Source of the DNA: Micavibrio sp. UBA6929
Lineage (GTDB): Bacteria; Pseudomonadota; Alphaproteobacteria; Micavibrionales; Micavibrionaceae
NCBI GenBank assembly: GCA_002448815.1
Contig: DKAJ01000002.1
Coordinates: 1-64,000, forward strand
Reading direction: 5' to 3'
Length of the DNA stretch: 64,000 nucleotides
Below the pieces are notes generated by a model, which searched no databases, had not been told where the DNA came from, and saw only the letters and a list, made by a program, of their open reading frames with translations. Position 1 is the stretch's first letter, and each line of letters opens with the position of its first letter. Positions 44,156 to 53,577 of the stretch are shown one piece after another. Made by a program: the position numbers and the translations under genes.

Positions 44156-45601
44156 ATGAAATTACAAATCATTTTCTTCACTATTGGTATTTTAATGCTA
44201 ACGCTGGGATTGGCGCTGCTCTGTCCGTTTTTGCTGGATCTCGTAGACGGCCATGCAAATGCAGGCGCATTTGGGTGGAGTTCGGCTCTGGCTATTTTTG
44301 TTGGCACGTCGTTATGTTTTGCCAATTATGGGTTCACGCCTAGCCTTTCACTCAGGCACGCTTTTATCCTGACAACGATTAGCTGGCTGGCGCTGAGCTT
44401 TATTTCCGCCGTACCATTGTTTATTAGCGACCTAAATATTTCCGTGACTGACGCGGTGTTCGAAGCTGTATCAGGCGTTACCACAACTGGGTCAACCGTC
44501 CTGAGTGGTCTTGACGAAATGTCGCGCGGTATTTTGCTGTGGCGCGCGATCATTCAATGGATTGGGGGCATTGGGATTATTGCCTTCGCGATGATTATGC
44601 TGCCGTTTTTGAAAATTGGCGGGATGCAGCTTTTTAAATCAGAATCCTCAGATCAATCCGAGAAAATTATGCCTAAAACCAATGATGTGGTTTGGTCGAT
44701 TATTTATGTTTATGTCATTTTAACGGCGGCCTGCTTTGTAACATATTACATCTTGGGCATGCCGCGCTTTGACGCGCTGATCCATGCGCTGACGACAATG
44801 CCCACCGCTGGTTTCTCTAGTCACGATGCATCCTTTGGCCATTACAGTAGTGGCGCTCTACATTACGCCGCTGCTTTGTTTATGTTTTTAGGCGGCATTC
44901 CCTTTATTTTATACGTGAAATACACATTCAAAGGCACATTTGATTTCTTTCGTGATTCACAGGTTCGCGCTTACTGTTTCATTACGGCGATCACCATTAT
45001 CGCGCTCAGCCTTTATCTATGGATTAACGGCACATATCCGCTGATGACTAGCTTGCAGTTCACAACATTTAATGTCATTTCCGTCATTACAACCACCGGC
45101 TATGCAACGGCGGATTACAGTTTATGGGGGCCGTTTCCTGTGGCGCTCTTTTTCTTTCTAACGTATGTTGGCGGCTGCGCGGGATCGACCGCAGGCGGCA
45201 TTAAGATGCTGAGGATTAACATTGCGTTTCAGGCGCTTTTGCGTCACTTGAAAATGCTGATCTATCCTAACGGTGTCTTTACGGCGACATATCAGGGCAA
45301 GCCTCTGACCAACGACATTGTCCATGCGGTTATGGGTTTCCTTTTTGTCTTTATTGTTGCGAATGCCCTTCTCACGTTAGCCTTAGCGCTATCTGGCCTA
45401 GACTTCATCACGGCAACAACCGCGGCAGCGACTGCGCTGGCCAATGTTGGTCCAGGTTTAGGCGAGATTGTTGGCCCTGCAGGGAACTTTTCATCGCTCT
45501 CGGATATGTCCAAGTGGCTTTTATGTTTTGGCATGTTGCTAGGGCGTCTTGAGATCATGACAATCCTTGTTCTGTTCGTCCCAGCCTTCTGGCGCGATTA
45601 G
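44156..45601 (+). CDS. trkH: Potassium uptake protein TrkH
   Basis: Channel-like K+ translocating subunit, inner membrane. About 481 residues with ten or so helices. Four P-loop filters can be read: VTTTGSTVLSG, MPTAGFSSHDASF, VITTTGYATADY and LANVGPGLGEIVGPAG. It needs a TrkA-type NAD-binding subunit, not in the window. ATG at 44156 chosen; a TTG two codons earlier also fits. Confidence 0.95.
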   Translation: MKLQIIFFTIGILMLTLGLALLCPFLLDLVDGHANAGAFGWSSALAIFVGTSLCFANYGFTPSLSLRHAFILTTISWLALSFISAVPLFISDLNISVTDAVFEAVSGVTTTGSTVLSGLDEMSRGILLWRAIIQWIGGIGIIAFAMIMLPFLKIGGMQLFKSESSDQSEKIMPKTNDVVWSIIYVYVILTAACFVTYYILGMPRFDALIHALTTMPTAGFSSHDASFGHYSSGALHYAAALFMFLGGIPFILYVKYTFKGTFDFFRDSQVRAYCFITAITIIALSLYLWINGTYPLMTSLQFTTFNVISVITTTGYATADYSLWGPFPVALFFFLTYVGGCAGSTAGGIKMLRINIAFQALLRHLKMLIYPNGVFTATYQGKPLTNDIVHAVMGFLFVFIVANALLTLALALSGLDFITATTAAATALANVGPGLGEIVGPAGNFSSLSDMSKWLLCFGMLLGRLEIMTILVLFVPAFWRD

Positions 45602-45669
45602 AGGCTTGCATTTTCGCCCGCGCAGCTTTATTCCCTTGTAGATAAGAATATATTTAAGGATTTCGACAT

Positions 45670-47016
45670 ATGAGCATTAAAACACGTTTTGCCCCATCAC
45701 CGACTGGTATGATGCATATCGGTAACGCGAGAACAGCGCTGATAACGTGGTTATTTGCACGCGCAAATAATGGTCATTTCCTATTGCGCATTGATGATAC
45801 AGATCAAGAGCGCTCAAAGGTTGAATACGAAAATGCGATTGAAGAAAGCCTTAAATGGCTAGGTTTGGATTGGGACAGTAAGTTCAACCAAAAAGACCGC
45901 ATGGATATTTACACGGCAAAGATTGATGCGCTTAAGGCCAGCGGTGACCTGTACCCTTGTTACGAGACATCAGACGAGCTTGCCCTTAAGCGTAAATCAC
46001 AACTGGCGCGCGGCAAGCCGCCTATTTACGACCGTGCGGCGCTAAACCTCACTTCAGATGAAATCAGCAAGTATGAAGCCGAAGGCCGCAGCCCACATTG
46101 GCGCTTTAAAATGCGTCACCAGCCAATTATCTGGCAGGATCTTATTCGCGGCGAAGTGAGCTTTAAGGGTGAAGATATGTCCGACCCTGTTGTCATCCGC
46201 GAAGATGGCAGCCCCCTTTATCACTTATGCTCGATCATTGATGACATTGATAGCGGCGTAACGCACACCATTCGCGGTGAAGACCATGTTGCCAACACCG
46301 CGTGTCACATCCAAATGTTCGAGGCCCTTGGCGCAACGCCGCCAACCTTTGCCCACCTGCCCCTGATTTCAGCCACCGACGGCAGTAAGCTTTCGAAACG
46401 ATTCGGCTCGCTTAGTATTTTTGATGTGCGCGATGAAGATGGGCTGGAGCCAATGGCGGTGACAAGTTTGCTGGCGCGCCTTGGGACCTCTGACCCTATC
46501 GAAGCCTTTAGCGACATCAAGCCTTTGGTTGAAAGCTTTGATTTTAATAAATTTTCACGCTCTACGCCTAAGTTCGATAATGACGAGCTTTTGCGTCTTA
46601 ACAGTAAAATTTTGCACGAGACGTCTTTTGCAGACATCAAGGGCCGCCTGTCTGATATTGGTTTAAGCGATGCCGATGAAGGTTTTTGGCTGACCGTGCG
46701 TCCCAACCTGACCCGCCTGAAAGATGCGGCAGAATGGTGGCGCGTAGCGAATGGTCCTGTTGAGCCTGTGATCGAAGACCCTGAGTTTATTGAGCAAGCG
46801 CTTGCACTGCTTCCGGCGCAGCCATGGGATCAAAGCACATGGAAATCGTGGGTGAATAACGTCAAAGACAAAACAGGCCGCAAGGGCAAGCAACTCTTTA
46901 TGCCTCTTCGCTTGGCGCTAACGGGCATGCAACATGGACCAGAGCTGGACACGCTTTTGCTGTTGATCGGGCCAGAGCGCACAGTCAACCGCCTAAGCAC
47001 AAAAAAAGCCGCCTGA
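45670..47016 (+). CDS. gltX: Glutamyl-tRNA synthetase
   Basis: Class I synthetase, cytoplasm. 448 residues. The HIGH motif is FAPSPTGMMHIGNARTA and the KMSKS motif is GSKLSKRFGS. Many alphaproteobacteria have two GltX paralogues; which one this is cannot be told from motifs alone. AAGGA upstream of the ATG. Confidence 0.97.
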   Translation: MSIKTRFAPSPTGMMHIGNARTALITWLFARANNGHFLLRIDDTDQERSKVEYENAIEESLKWLGLDWDSKFNQKDRMDIYTAKIDALKASGDLYPCYETSDELALKRKSQLARGKPPIYDRAALNLTSDEISKYEAEGRSPHWRFKMRHQPIIWQDLIRGEVSFKGEDMSDPVVIREDGSPLYHLCSIIDDIDSGVTHTIRGEDHVANTACHIQMFEALGATPPTFAHLPLISATDGSKLSKRFGSLSIFDVRDEDGLEPMAVTSLLARLGTSDPIEAFSDIKPLVESFDFNKFSRSTPKFDNDELLRLNSKILHETSFADIKGRLSDIGLSDADEGFWLTVRPNLTRLKDAAEWWRVANGPVEPVIEDPEFIEQALALLPAQPWDQSTWKSWVNNVKDKTGRKGKQLFMPLRLALTGMQHGPELDTLLLLIGPERTVNRLSTKKAA

Positions 47017-47049
47017 TCCCAGACGGCTTAACCTGTCAAAATATATAAG

Positions 47050-47076
47050 CAGCCCGCTTTTTAGTGGGCTGTTTTG
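47050..47076 (+). terminator. Terminator of gltX
   Basis: CAGCCCGC (47050-47057) pairs with GTGGGCTG (47064-47071), with TTTT following. A weaker repeat of AAGCCG/CGGCTT lies just upstream across the gltX stop. It overlaps the end of the convergent small gene. Confidence 0.65.
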
Positions 47077-47294
47077 CGTAGAAGGTGCAAGAATTTCTCA
47101 AGCTTTTTAATGTCTGCCGATTGCGCCTGTGGCCATAGAACCTTCACAGTTTTTTCATAGACTGCGCGCCCTTCGACAAAAAGGTGATCACACACCAACA
47201 TTTTGCGCGCGCCTGTCAAAGACGAGAATTCCTCAATGATATTAAACTGCTGTTTCCCCTGATTAGCAGGTGAATTTGTAAAGTTAAGCAACAT
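47061..47294 (-). CDS. Small orphan protein
   Basis: 77 residues, not recognised. Mixed composition, with a basic helical C-terminal part (ADIKKLEKFLHLLRK) and a central LVCDHLFVEGRAVYEKTVKV strand-helix. GGGGAAG precedes the ATG, which supports a real gene. Its 3' end lies within the gltX terminator hairpin. Confidence 0.5.
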   Translation of the reverse strand: MLLNFTNSPANQGKQQFNIIEEFSSLTGARKMLVCDHLFVEGRAVYEKTVKVLWPQAQSADIKKLEKFLHLLRKTAH

Positions 47295-47424
47295 GCTTGC
47301 TTCCCCATTCCTTGATAATGTTTTTGCTTGATCCGGATACTACAAAAAAAATATCATGCTGTAAAGAAGCCTTGCAAATCACTCTATTTTTCAATAGGTT
47401 AACATAACTAAAAGATATAGACTT

Positions 47425-48147
47425 ATGTATAACATCACCTTCATTTTAACGAATCCCCAAATGGGAGAGAATATCGGCGCAGCAGCGCGTGCCATGGCAA
47501 ATTTCGGCCTAAAAGAGCTTCGCCTTGTAGCGCCGCGCGATGGCTGGCCTAGCGAATCAGCACAGGCGATGAGCTCGGGCGCGTTCACACATATGCATGA
47601 TGTACAGGTCTTCCCTACGCTTGCCGATGCTTTGCACGATATTACATTTGCCTATGCGACAACGGCGCGGCCGCGTGACATGGTCAAAGATGTTTTTACC
47701 CCCAGGCAAGCGGCCAGACAGACGCTGTCCCGAACAGATACTGGAAAAACGGCCTTCGTTTTCGGCGGAGAGCGCGCAGGCCTTGGCAATGATGACGTCG
47801 CACGGTGCAATGCAATCATCACCGCGCCAACAAATCCTGATTTTTCGTCCCTGAATTTAGGACAAGGGGTTTTAATGGTTGCGTATGAACTGTTTATGAC
47901 CGCGCAGGAAGAAAACATCCCCCCCGCCGAAGGTACACAGCACACCCCAGCGCCGATTAAAAATTTCGACAATCTTTTTGGACGCTTGGAAGAGAAGTTA
48001 GATGAAGGCGGCTTTTTCCGTGACGAAGGGCTGCGCCCTAAAATTACGCGTAATTTGCGCAATACGCTGATGCGGGCACAATTAACCGAGCAAGAAATCA
48101 ATACATTTCACGGGGTTATCCGCGCGCTTAGCGCGCCACGATCTTAG
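47425..48147 (+). CDS. trmJ: tRNA (cytidine/uridine-2'-O)-methyltransferase TrmJ type
   Basis: SPOUT-knot SAM methylase acting on tRNA position 32. 240 residues. LTNPQMGENIGAAARAMANFGL near residue 8 is the SpoU motif 1 with the catalytic Arg. FVFGGERAGLGNDD is motif 2 and SSLNLGQGVLMVAYEL is motif 3. The C-terminal ~80-residue helical extension is the TrmJ dimerisation part. It overlaps the convergent small gene by 4 nt. Confidence 0.92.
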   Translation: MYNITFILTNPQMGENIGAAARAMANFGLKELRLVAPRDGWPSESAQAMSSGAFTHMHDVQVFPTLADALHDITFAYATTARPRDMVKDVFTPRQAARQTLSRTDTGKTAFVFGGERAGLGNDDVARCNAIITAPTNPDFSSLNLGQGVLMVAYELFMTAQEENIPPAEGTQHTPAPIKNFDNLFGRLEEKLDEGGFFRDEGLRPKITRNLRNTLMRAQLTEQEINTFHGVIRALSAPRS

Positions 48148-48365
48148 CCAAACTGCCTTACAAGAACATTATCTGCAGGCATTGCTTCATCTTTATTGAC
48201 GCGCGGCGCTGTTTGGCTTGTTTTTTCTGGATCGTTAAACAGTCCACCTGCATAGCCCGTACGTTCTGCTGCCTCGACTAAAGCCTGAGCATTATCTTCA
48301 GGATTAAACGTTTCTCTTAAGCGTGCGCCATAAGACCCGCCCTGAATAATTGTCTTTGATGTCAT
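48144..48365 (-). CDS. Small orphan protein
   Basis: 73 residues from the ATG at 48365, which has AGAGGG 6 nt upstream; a start 7 codons earlier lies across that site. Polar, no hydrophobic segment: IIQGGSYGARLRETF, DNAQALVEAAERTGYAGGLF. Unrecognised. Ends overlapping trmJ by 4 nt. Confidence 0.5.
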   Translation of the reverse strand: MTSKTIIQGGSYGARLRETFNPEDNAQALVEAAERTGYAGGLFNDPEKTSQTAPRVNKDEAMPADNVLVRQFG

Positions 48366-48456
48366 ATCACCCTCTTTGAGCATCACATATTAACATCAGC
48401 CACCATTTACGTAACAATGAATGTTTTGTCAAGTTTTTTGTATTTTTATTAAAATA

Positions 48457-50274
48457 TTATTTCACAAGGTCTTGCGTATTATGCTGCAACCAGACCAAGT
48501 CATCACCGCTAAGCAATGGACTTAATGTATCAAACACCGCCTGATGATAGGCATTTAGCCATGTAATTTCAGGCTCGCTCAACAGCGTCACATCAACAAG
48601 GCGCAGATCAATGGGCGCCAAGGTTATCGTTTCAAAACATAAATCGTTTTCAAAACCATGGCGAGCTTCGCAGACAAAAATAAGATTTTCTGTGCGAATG
48701 CCATATTCGCCCGTTTCATAATACCCAGGTTCGTTCGATAGCAGCATCCCGACCTCAAGCGCCGCCTTTCCGCGCGGCGAGATATGCGCAGCCTCTTCGT
48801 GCACATCACCGAAACACCCAACGCCATGCCCCGTACCATGTGCATAATCTTGCCCTGCGCTTTGTAAGGCGCCGCGTGCATAGACATCCAAATCCGCGCC
48901 TGTTGCGCCCGCCTTAAACTGCGCGCTGGCCAGTGCGATATGCCCTTGCAGGACGCGGGTAAAGCTTTGCTTGGCGGCATGATCAATTTTATCTGGGTTA
49001 CCTATGGCAACTGTGCGCGTGATATCGGTTGTGCCAGCGCAATGCTGATCAACGTCATAGTACTGCCCGCCACTATCAATCAAAAGCAGCGTATCCCCTG
49101 TCAGCGCCCTATTCGTTGATGGTGTGGCGCGGTAATGCACGATTGCACCATTACTGCCCGCACCTGTAATGGCGGGGAAACTTTCCCCTTTATAGGCGGG
49201 GTTTTCACTACGATAGCTATGTAATTTTTCGGCAACGTCCATTTCGCTTTGCTTGGTTAAATCGCCTGATGCATTAAGGCGATCAATCCACGCCAATGTT
49301 TTCACGATCGCCGCGCCGTCCAGAACATGAGCCTTTTTAATTGCGGCTTGCTCCAGCGCGTTTTTCCGTGCCTTGGCTTCAATACACGGATCTTTCGCAT
49401 CCACCATGGCGATTTGATGTGCGCGCAACAAGGCCGCGTAATAATACGGCGTATTGCAAGGATCAACCGAGAAATCAGCCGCACCCATTAAGGCAATCAC
49501 GCTTTCAAGGCTCTCTGGCGTGTGTATTTTTACATGCGGGGATAGCGCCGTTCGCACATCTTCGGGCACTTTGGCGTAATCCACAAACCAGTGCGCTATG
49601 CCCTGATCTGCGTCTACAATAACCACTGATAAGACCACAGGCATATAATCAAGATCACTGCCGCGCACATTCAAAAGCCATGCTATTGAATCGGGCTTTG
49701 TAATAAAGGCCGCCTGCACCCCAGACTCTTTTATCTCTGCGCAGATTTGCGTCAATTTATCGTGGCGGGTTTGACCGCTCATCCCTTCGTGGAACAGGTA
49801 ACATGCATTTTGCGGCGGCGCGGGCTGATCATCCCATATGGCGTCGATTAAGTTTTCCTCGACCGCGCGCAGGGTAATATCCTTGGCTGCGAGGCGTATC
49901 TCTATATCGCGAACGGCTTGCACAGAATATAGGCGCGGGTCATAGCCAACAACCTGACCAGAGGCCACATTATCATGCAGCCAATCTTTCAAAGGTTCGC
50001 TTACACTGTTACCCGCAACGAACAGATTTGGGTCTAATTGATCTTGCAGTTGAATTGTATAGCGCCCATCACTTTGCACGATGGCACGATCTGATAAAAT
50101 AATGGCCTGCCCGGCCGAGCCCGTAAAGCCAGATATATAAGATAAACGCTCGGCATAGGCGGCTACGAATTCGCCTAAATACTCGTCTGCGCGCGGAACC
50201 AGATAGACATCCACATTATTCTTAGCCATGAGCTGGCGCAGTTTTCCGAGCTTTTCTTGGTATGTTTTACTCAT
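48457..50274 (-). CDS. Aminopeptidase P (Xaa-Pro), long form
   Basis: Removes N-terminal residues before proline; M24 'pita-bread' metallopeptidase. 605 residues: two creatinase-type N domains, catalytic domain from ~310, and C-terminal extension as in eukaryotic-type APP. Metal ligands: LLIDSGG (Asp), GTTDITRT (Asp), GTGHGVG (His), LSNEPGYY (Glu), IRTENL (Glu). Between the two Asp ligands it has six extra residues (VDQHCA, 49036-49053) compared with the usual YxDGTTD. No clear Shine-Dalgarno. Confidence 0.93.
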   Translation of the reverse strand: MSKTYQEKLGKLRQLMAKNNVDVYLVPRADEYLGEFVAAYAERLSYISGFTGSAGQAIILSDRAIVQSDGRYTIQLQDQLDPNLFVAGNSVSEPLKDWLHDNVASGQVVGYDPRLYSVQAVRDIEIRLAAKDITLRAVEENLIDAIWDDQPAPPQNACYLFHEGMSGQTRHDKLTQICAEIKESGVQAAFITKPDSIAWLLNVRGSDLDYMPVVLSVVIVDADQGIAHWFVDYAKVPEDVRTALSPHVKIHTPESLESVIALMGAADFSVDPCNTPYYYAALLRAHQIAMVDAKDPCIEAKARKNALEQAAIKKAHVLDGAAIVKTLAWIDRLNASGDLTKQSEMDVAEKLHSYRSENPAYKGESFPAITGAGSNGAIVHYRATPSTNRALTGDTLLLIDSGGQYYDVDQHCAGTTDITRTVAIGNPDKIDHAAKQSFTRVLQGHIALASAQFKAGATGADLDVYARGALQSAGQDYAHGTGHGVGCFGDVHEEAAHISPRGKAALEVGMLLSNEPGYYETGEYGIRTENLIFVCEARHGFENDLCFETITLAPIDLRLVDVTLLSEPEITWLNAYHQAVFDTLSPLLSGDDLVWLQHNTQDLVK

Positions 50275-50365
50275 GCCGTCATAGTGCCCCTTGTCAAAGC
50301 GGCGTGCAAGTGTTTAGGATCAAACGCTATAGGAAATATGTTTAAACAACCCCATTAGGAGAAAC

Positions 50366-51256
50366 ATGACCCAAAATCAGATCAAGCCGATCCGTAAAGC
50401 CGTTTTCCCAGTTGCCGGCCTTGGCACACGCTTTTTGCCTGCGACAAAGGCAATGCCAAAAGAAATGCTGACCATCAATGACCGTCCGTTGATCCAGCAC
50501 GTTTTTGATGAAGCGCGCGAGGCAGGCATCGAAGAATTTATCTTCGTTACAGGCCGCCACAAAGAATTACTGGAAGAGCATTTTGATTACCAGCCAGAGC
50601 TTGAGTACACACTGCGCAAGCGTGGCAAGGATGATATGCTAACGAAAGTTCAAGAGTCTGAAATCCCTGCGGGGTCCCTCTTCTTAACGCGCCAACCAAA
50701 ACCACTTGGCCTTGGTCATGCTATTTGGTGCGCCCAAAAACTTGTCGGGGACGAGCCCTTTGCGATCCTTTTGCCAGACGTTTTGATGCGCGGCGAAACA
50801 GGCTGCCTCAAGCAAATGGTTGATACGTATAACGAGATTGGCGGCAATATTATCGCCGTGGAAGATGTGCCGCGTGAAGAAACCGAAAAATACGGGATCG
50901 TTGATACAGGTGGCAGTAACGATGACATTGCGCCGGTTAAGGCCTTGGTTGAAAAACCATCCCCGCCAGAAGCACCATCAACAATGTCTGTTGTTGGCCG
51001 TTATATCCTTCAGCCTGAAATCTTTGATCATCTTTCTGCCTTTGAAACAGGCGCAGGCGGTGAAATTCAGTTAACGGATGCGATGAGCAAGCTTATCGGG
51101 AACCAACCGTTCAACACAATGCGTTTTGATGGAAAAAGTTATGATTGCGGATCACGTTTAGGCTTTATCGAGGCAAACCTCGTCTACGGCATGAACGATG
51201 ACAAAATCGGTGCTGGCGTGCGCGCTTTGTTGAAAGAGCACGCAAAAGACCTTTAA
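50366..51256 (+). CDS. galU: UTP-glucose-1-phosphate uridylyltransferase
   Basis: Makes UDP-glucose for envelope polysaccharides. 296 residues. FPVAGLGTRFLPATKAMPKEML at the start is the nucleotide-binding signature (cited in part), with VEKPSPPEAPS and FDGKSYDCGSRLGF later. TAGGAGAAAC precedes the ATG. The hexose-phosphate mutase gene follows after 35 nt. Confidence 0.97.
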   Translation: MTQNQIKPIRKAVFPVAGLGTRFLPATKAMPKEMLTINDRPLIQHVFDEAREAGIEEFIFVTGRHKELLEEHFDYQPELEYTLRKRGKDDMLTKVQESEIPAGSLFLTRQPKPLGLGHAIWCAQKLVGDEPFAILLPDVLMRGETGCLKQMVDTYNEIGGNIIAVEDVPREETEKYGIVDTGGSNDDIAPVKALVEKPSPPEAPSTMSVVGRYILQPEIFDHLSAFETGAGGEIQLTDAMSKLIGNQPFNTMRFDGKSYDCGSRLGFIEANLVYGMNDDKIGAGVRALLKEHAKDL

Positions 51257-51291
51257 TTTTTGACATACACCACATAAGGGAGGCTTGCGCA

Positions 51292-52719
51292 ATGCAAAGT
51301 CAAACGGCAACACAGGCACATGACGCCTATCAATTTAATCCTGTTATCCTGCGCGAATATGACATTCGCGGTCAGGTCGGCAAAAACCTTTCTACCGATG
51401 ACGCATATGCCTTGGGCAAAGCCTTTGGCAGTTTCGTTCGCCGCAAAGGCGGATCAAAAGTCGCGGTTGGATATGATGGCCGCACAACCTCGCCCGATAT
51501 GGCAAAGCACCTTAGTGATGGCTTGTTGGCTGTTGGCATTGATGTGGACTTTGTTGGCCTCGGCCCGACGCCGATGCTGTATTTCGCGGTCAAGAGCCGC
51601 GGCGCCGATGGTGGCATTATGGTCACTGGATCGCACAATCCGCCTGATTACAATGGCTTTAAAATGATGCTGCAAAAAGAACCTGTCTTTGGCGAGATGA
51701 TCCAAGACATTGGACGCGTTGCAGCAGACGGCGCTTATGAAACGGGTCAAGGCACACGCACAGACAGTGACATTCGCGCAGATTATATTGCCCGCCTGTT
51801 GCAGGATTTAACTGGCAAGCGTCCGCTTAAAATCGCATGGGACAACGGCAATGGCGCGGCAGGCGAAGTGCTCAGAATGCTGACCGACAAATTACCTGGC
51901 GAGCATGTATTACTGTTTGACGAGATTGACGGCCAGTTCCCGAACCATCACCCTGACCCAACAGTTGATGCCAATCTGGTTGACCTTCAACGCGTCGTAC
52001 GCGATCAAAAATGCGATCTGGGCATTGCCTTTGACGGGGACGCAGACCGCATTGGCGTTGTCGATGAAAATGGCACTGTGTTGCGCTGTGACATTTTGAT
52101 GACCATTTACGCACGCGACGTTTTGGAATCCCATCCGGGCGGCGCAATTATTGGTGATGTTAAATGTTCGCAAGTCATGTTTGACGAGATTTCACGCCTT
52201 GGCGGCAATGCCGTTATGTGGAAGACTGGTCACTCCTTGATCAAAGATAAAATGCGCGAGCTTGACGCGCCCCTAGCAGGAGAGCTTAGCGGTCATATTT
52301 TCTTTGCCGATAAATATTACGGCTATGACGATGCGCTTTATTGCGCGGTGCGCCTGATTAACGCGCTGAGTGATGCGCAAGGCGGTCTTTCAACACTTAC
52401 ACAAGACCTTCCAACGCTTTACAGCACTGCAGAGGTGCGTTTTGATGTGGATGAAGAAGGGAAATTTGACATTGTTCCGCGCATCTTCGCAAACATGAAG
52501 CAAAACCCTATCGCAGGCACAGAGCTTGATGACATTGACGGCATTCGCGTATCGAACGAAGATGGATGGTGGTTGTGCCGCCCATCGAACACACAAAGTG
52601 TTCTTGTCGCGCGCGCCGAAGCGAATAGCCCAGAAGGCCTTGAGCGCCTTAAAAACATGGCAATCGCACAAGTCAAAGCCGTTGGTTATTCATTAGATTT
52701 CGATTCAACAGGTCACTAG
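51292..52719 (+). CDS. Phosphomannomutase/phosphoglucomutase
   Basis: AlgC/ManB-type enzyme moving phosphate between C1 and C6 of mannose or glucose. 475 residues. The catalytic Ser loop is MVTGSHNPPDYNGFKM (~115). The metal loop is FDGDADRIGVVD (~250). The sugar loop is GELSGHIFFAD (~330). The C-terminal phosphate site is RPSNTQSVLVARAEA. With galU it supplies UDP-glucose and/or GDP-mannose precursors. AAGGGAGG upstream. Confidence 0.95.
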   Translation: MQSQTATQAHDAYQFNPVILREYDIRGQVGKNLSTDDAYALGKAFGSFVRRKGGSKVAVGYDGRTTSPDMAKHLSDGLLAVGIDVDFVGLGPTPMLYFAVKSRGADGGIMVTGSHNPPDYNGFKMMLQKEPVFGEMIQDIGRVAADGAYETGQGTRTDSDIRADYIARLLQDLTGKRPLKIAWDNGNGAAGEVLRMLTDKLPGEHVLLFDEIDGQFPNHHPDPTVDANLVDLQRVVRDQKCDLGIAFDGDADRIGVVDENGTVLRCDILMTIYARDVLESHPGGAIIGDVKCSQVMFDEISRLGGNAVMWKTGHSLIKDKMRELDAPLAGELSGHIFFADKYYGYDDALYCAVRLINALSDAQGGLSTLTQDLPTLYSTAEVRFDVDEEGKFDIVPRIFANMKQNPIAGTELDDIDGIRVSNEDGWWLCRPSNTQSVLVARAEANSPEGLERLKNMAIAQVKAVGYSLDFDSTGH

Positions 52720-52732
52720 GAGTCCCTCGCCC

Positions 52733-53383
52733 ATGAGCAAAACAAGCCTTACACCCGATGTTCTTCAGTTAATGGCCTCTAAGATTTGTCACGACTTAAT
52801 CAGCCCTATCGGCGCGATTAACAACGGCATCGAATTTATGGAAGATATGGGCCCAGATGCGTTTGAAGATGCAACCTCTTTAATCGGCCACAGCGCCGCG
52901 CAAGCGTCAGGTAAGCTGCAAGCATACCGCATTGCCTATGGCGCAGGTGGCGCAGACGGGCATATCAAGCCTGAAGACGTCAAAAACGCTATTGATGGCA
53001 TGCTGGTTGGTGATGGTAAAATTACACAAGACTGGGACGCCAAGGCGCCTATGGGCGTCGCCGATAACGGCGTGGAGCGCCTTCCGGCCTTTTCAAAGAT
53101 GCTTATTTGCTCGATCCTTTTGGTGTTGGATACCTTGCCAAAGGGCGGAATCATCAACGTCCAAGCCGATGGCAGCACAACAACCATCACGGCAACAGGT
53201 GAAAATGCAGCCTTCCGCGAAGGCATTGTTGAAGGCCTGACGTTATCACTGGATAACGATGCGCTGGAGCCTAAGCACGCCCATGCAATTTTGACAGGCT
53301 TGCTTGCCGATCACTTTTCTTACACATTTTCCACAAACACCTCGGACGGGGCAGTATCGCTTGCCTTCACGTATCAAGGTTAA
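52733..53383 (+). CDS. chpT: ChpT-like histidine phosphotransferase
   Basis: 216 residues. In Caulobacter ChpT passes phosphate from CckA to CtrA and CpdR. The dimerisation helix holds the conserved ASKICHDLISPIGAINNG with the phosphorylatable His20. The C-terminal part is the degenerate ATPase fold typical of ChpT (DUF2328). AGGAG precedes the ATG, 13 nt after the mutase stop. It is followed by the che genes after a 194 nt gap, an arrangement linking cell-cycle-type phosphorelay and taxis loci. Confidence 0.88.
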   Translation: MSKTSLTPDVLQLMASKICHDLISPIGAINNGIEFMEDMGPDAFEDATSLIGHSAAQASGKLQAYRIAYGAGGADGHIKPEDVKNAIDGMLVGDGKITQDWDAKAPMGVADNGVERLPAFSKMLICSILLVLDTLPKGGIINVQADGSTTTITATGENAAFREGIVEGLTLSLDNDALEPKHAHAILTGLLADHFSYTFSTNTSDGAVSLAFTYQG

Positions 53384-53577
53384 CCCCAAAAATCTACACA
53401 CCTACGTAGGCATAGGTATATAAATAAGCCTTTTTTAACGAAGTTGCGATATCCTCATTTTGTTTAGCGCAATTTTGTTATATACTTGTATAAGGTTGTT
53501 TGTGTGGACATCTAACCTGCCTAACGCGGCTCTCGACAGCCATTCTGTGCGACACTACTTTTATTAAGGGGTTATTT

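Noticed and set aside
53384..53577. Regulatory RNA between chpT and cheA
   Set aside because: There is a palindrome CCTACGTAGG and A/T-rich DNA, but no stable structure or clean promoter; probably just the che promoter region.
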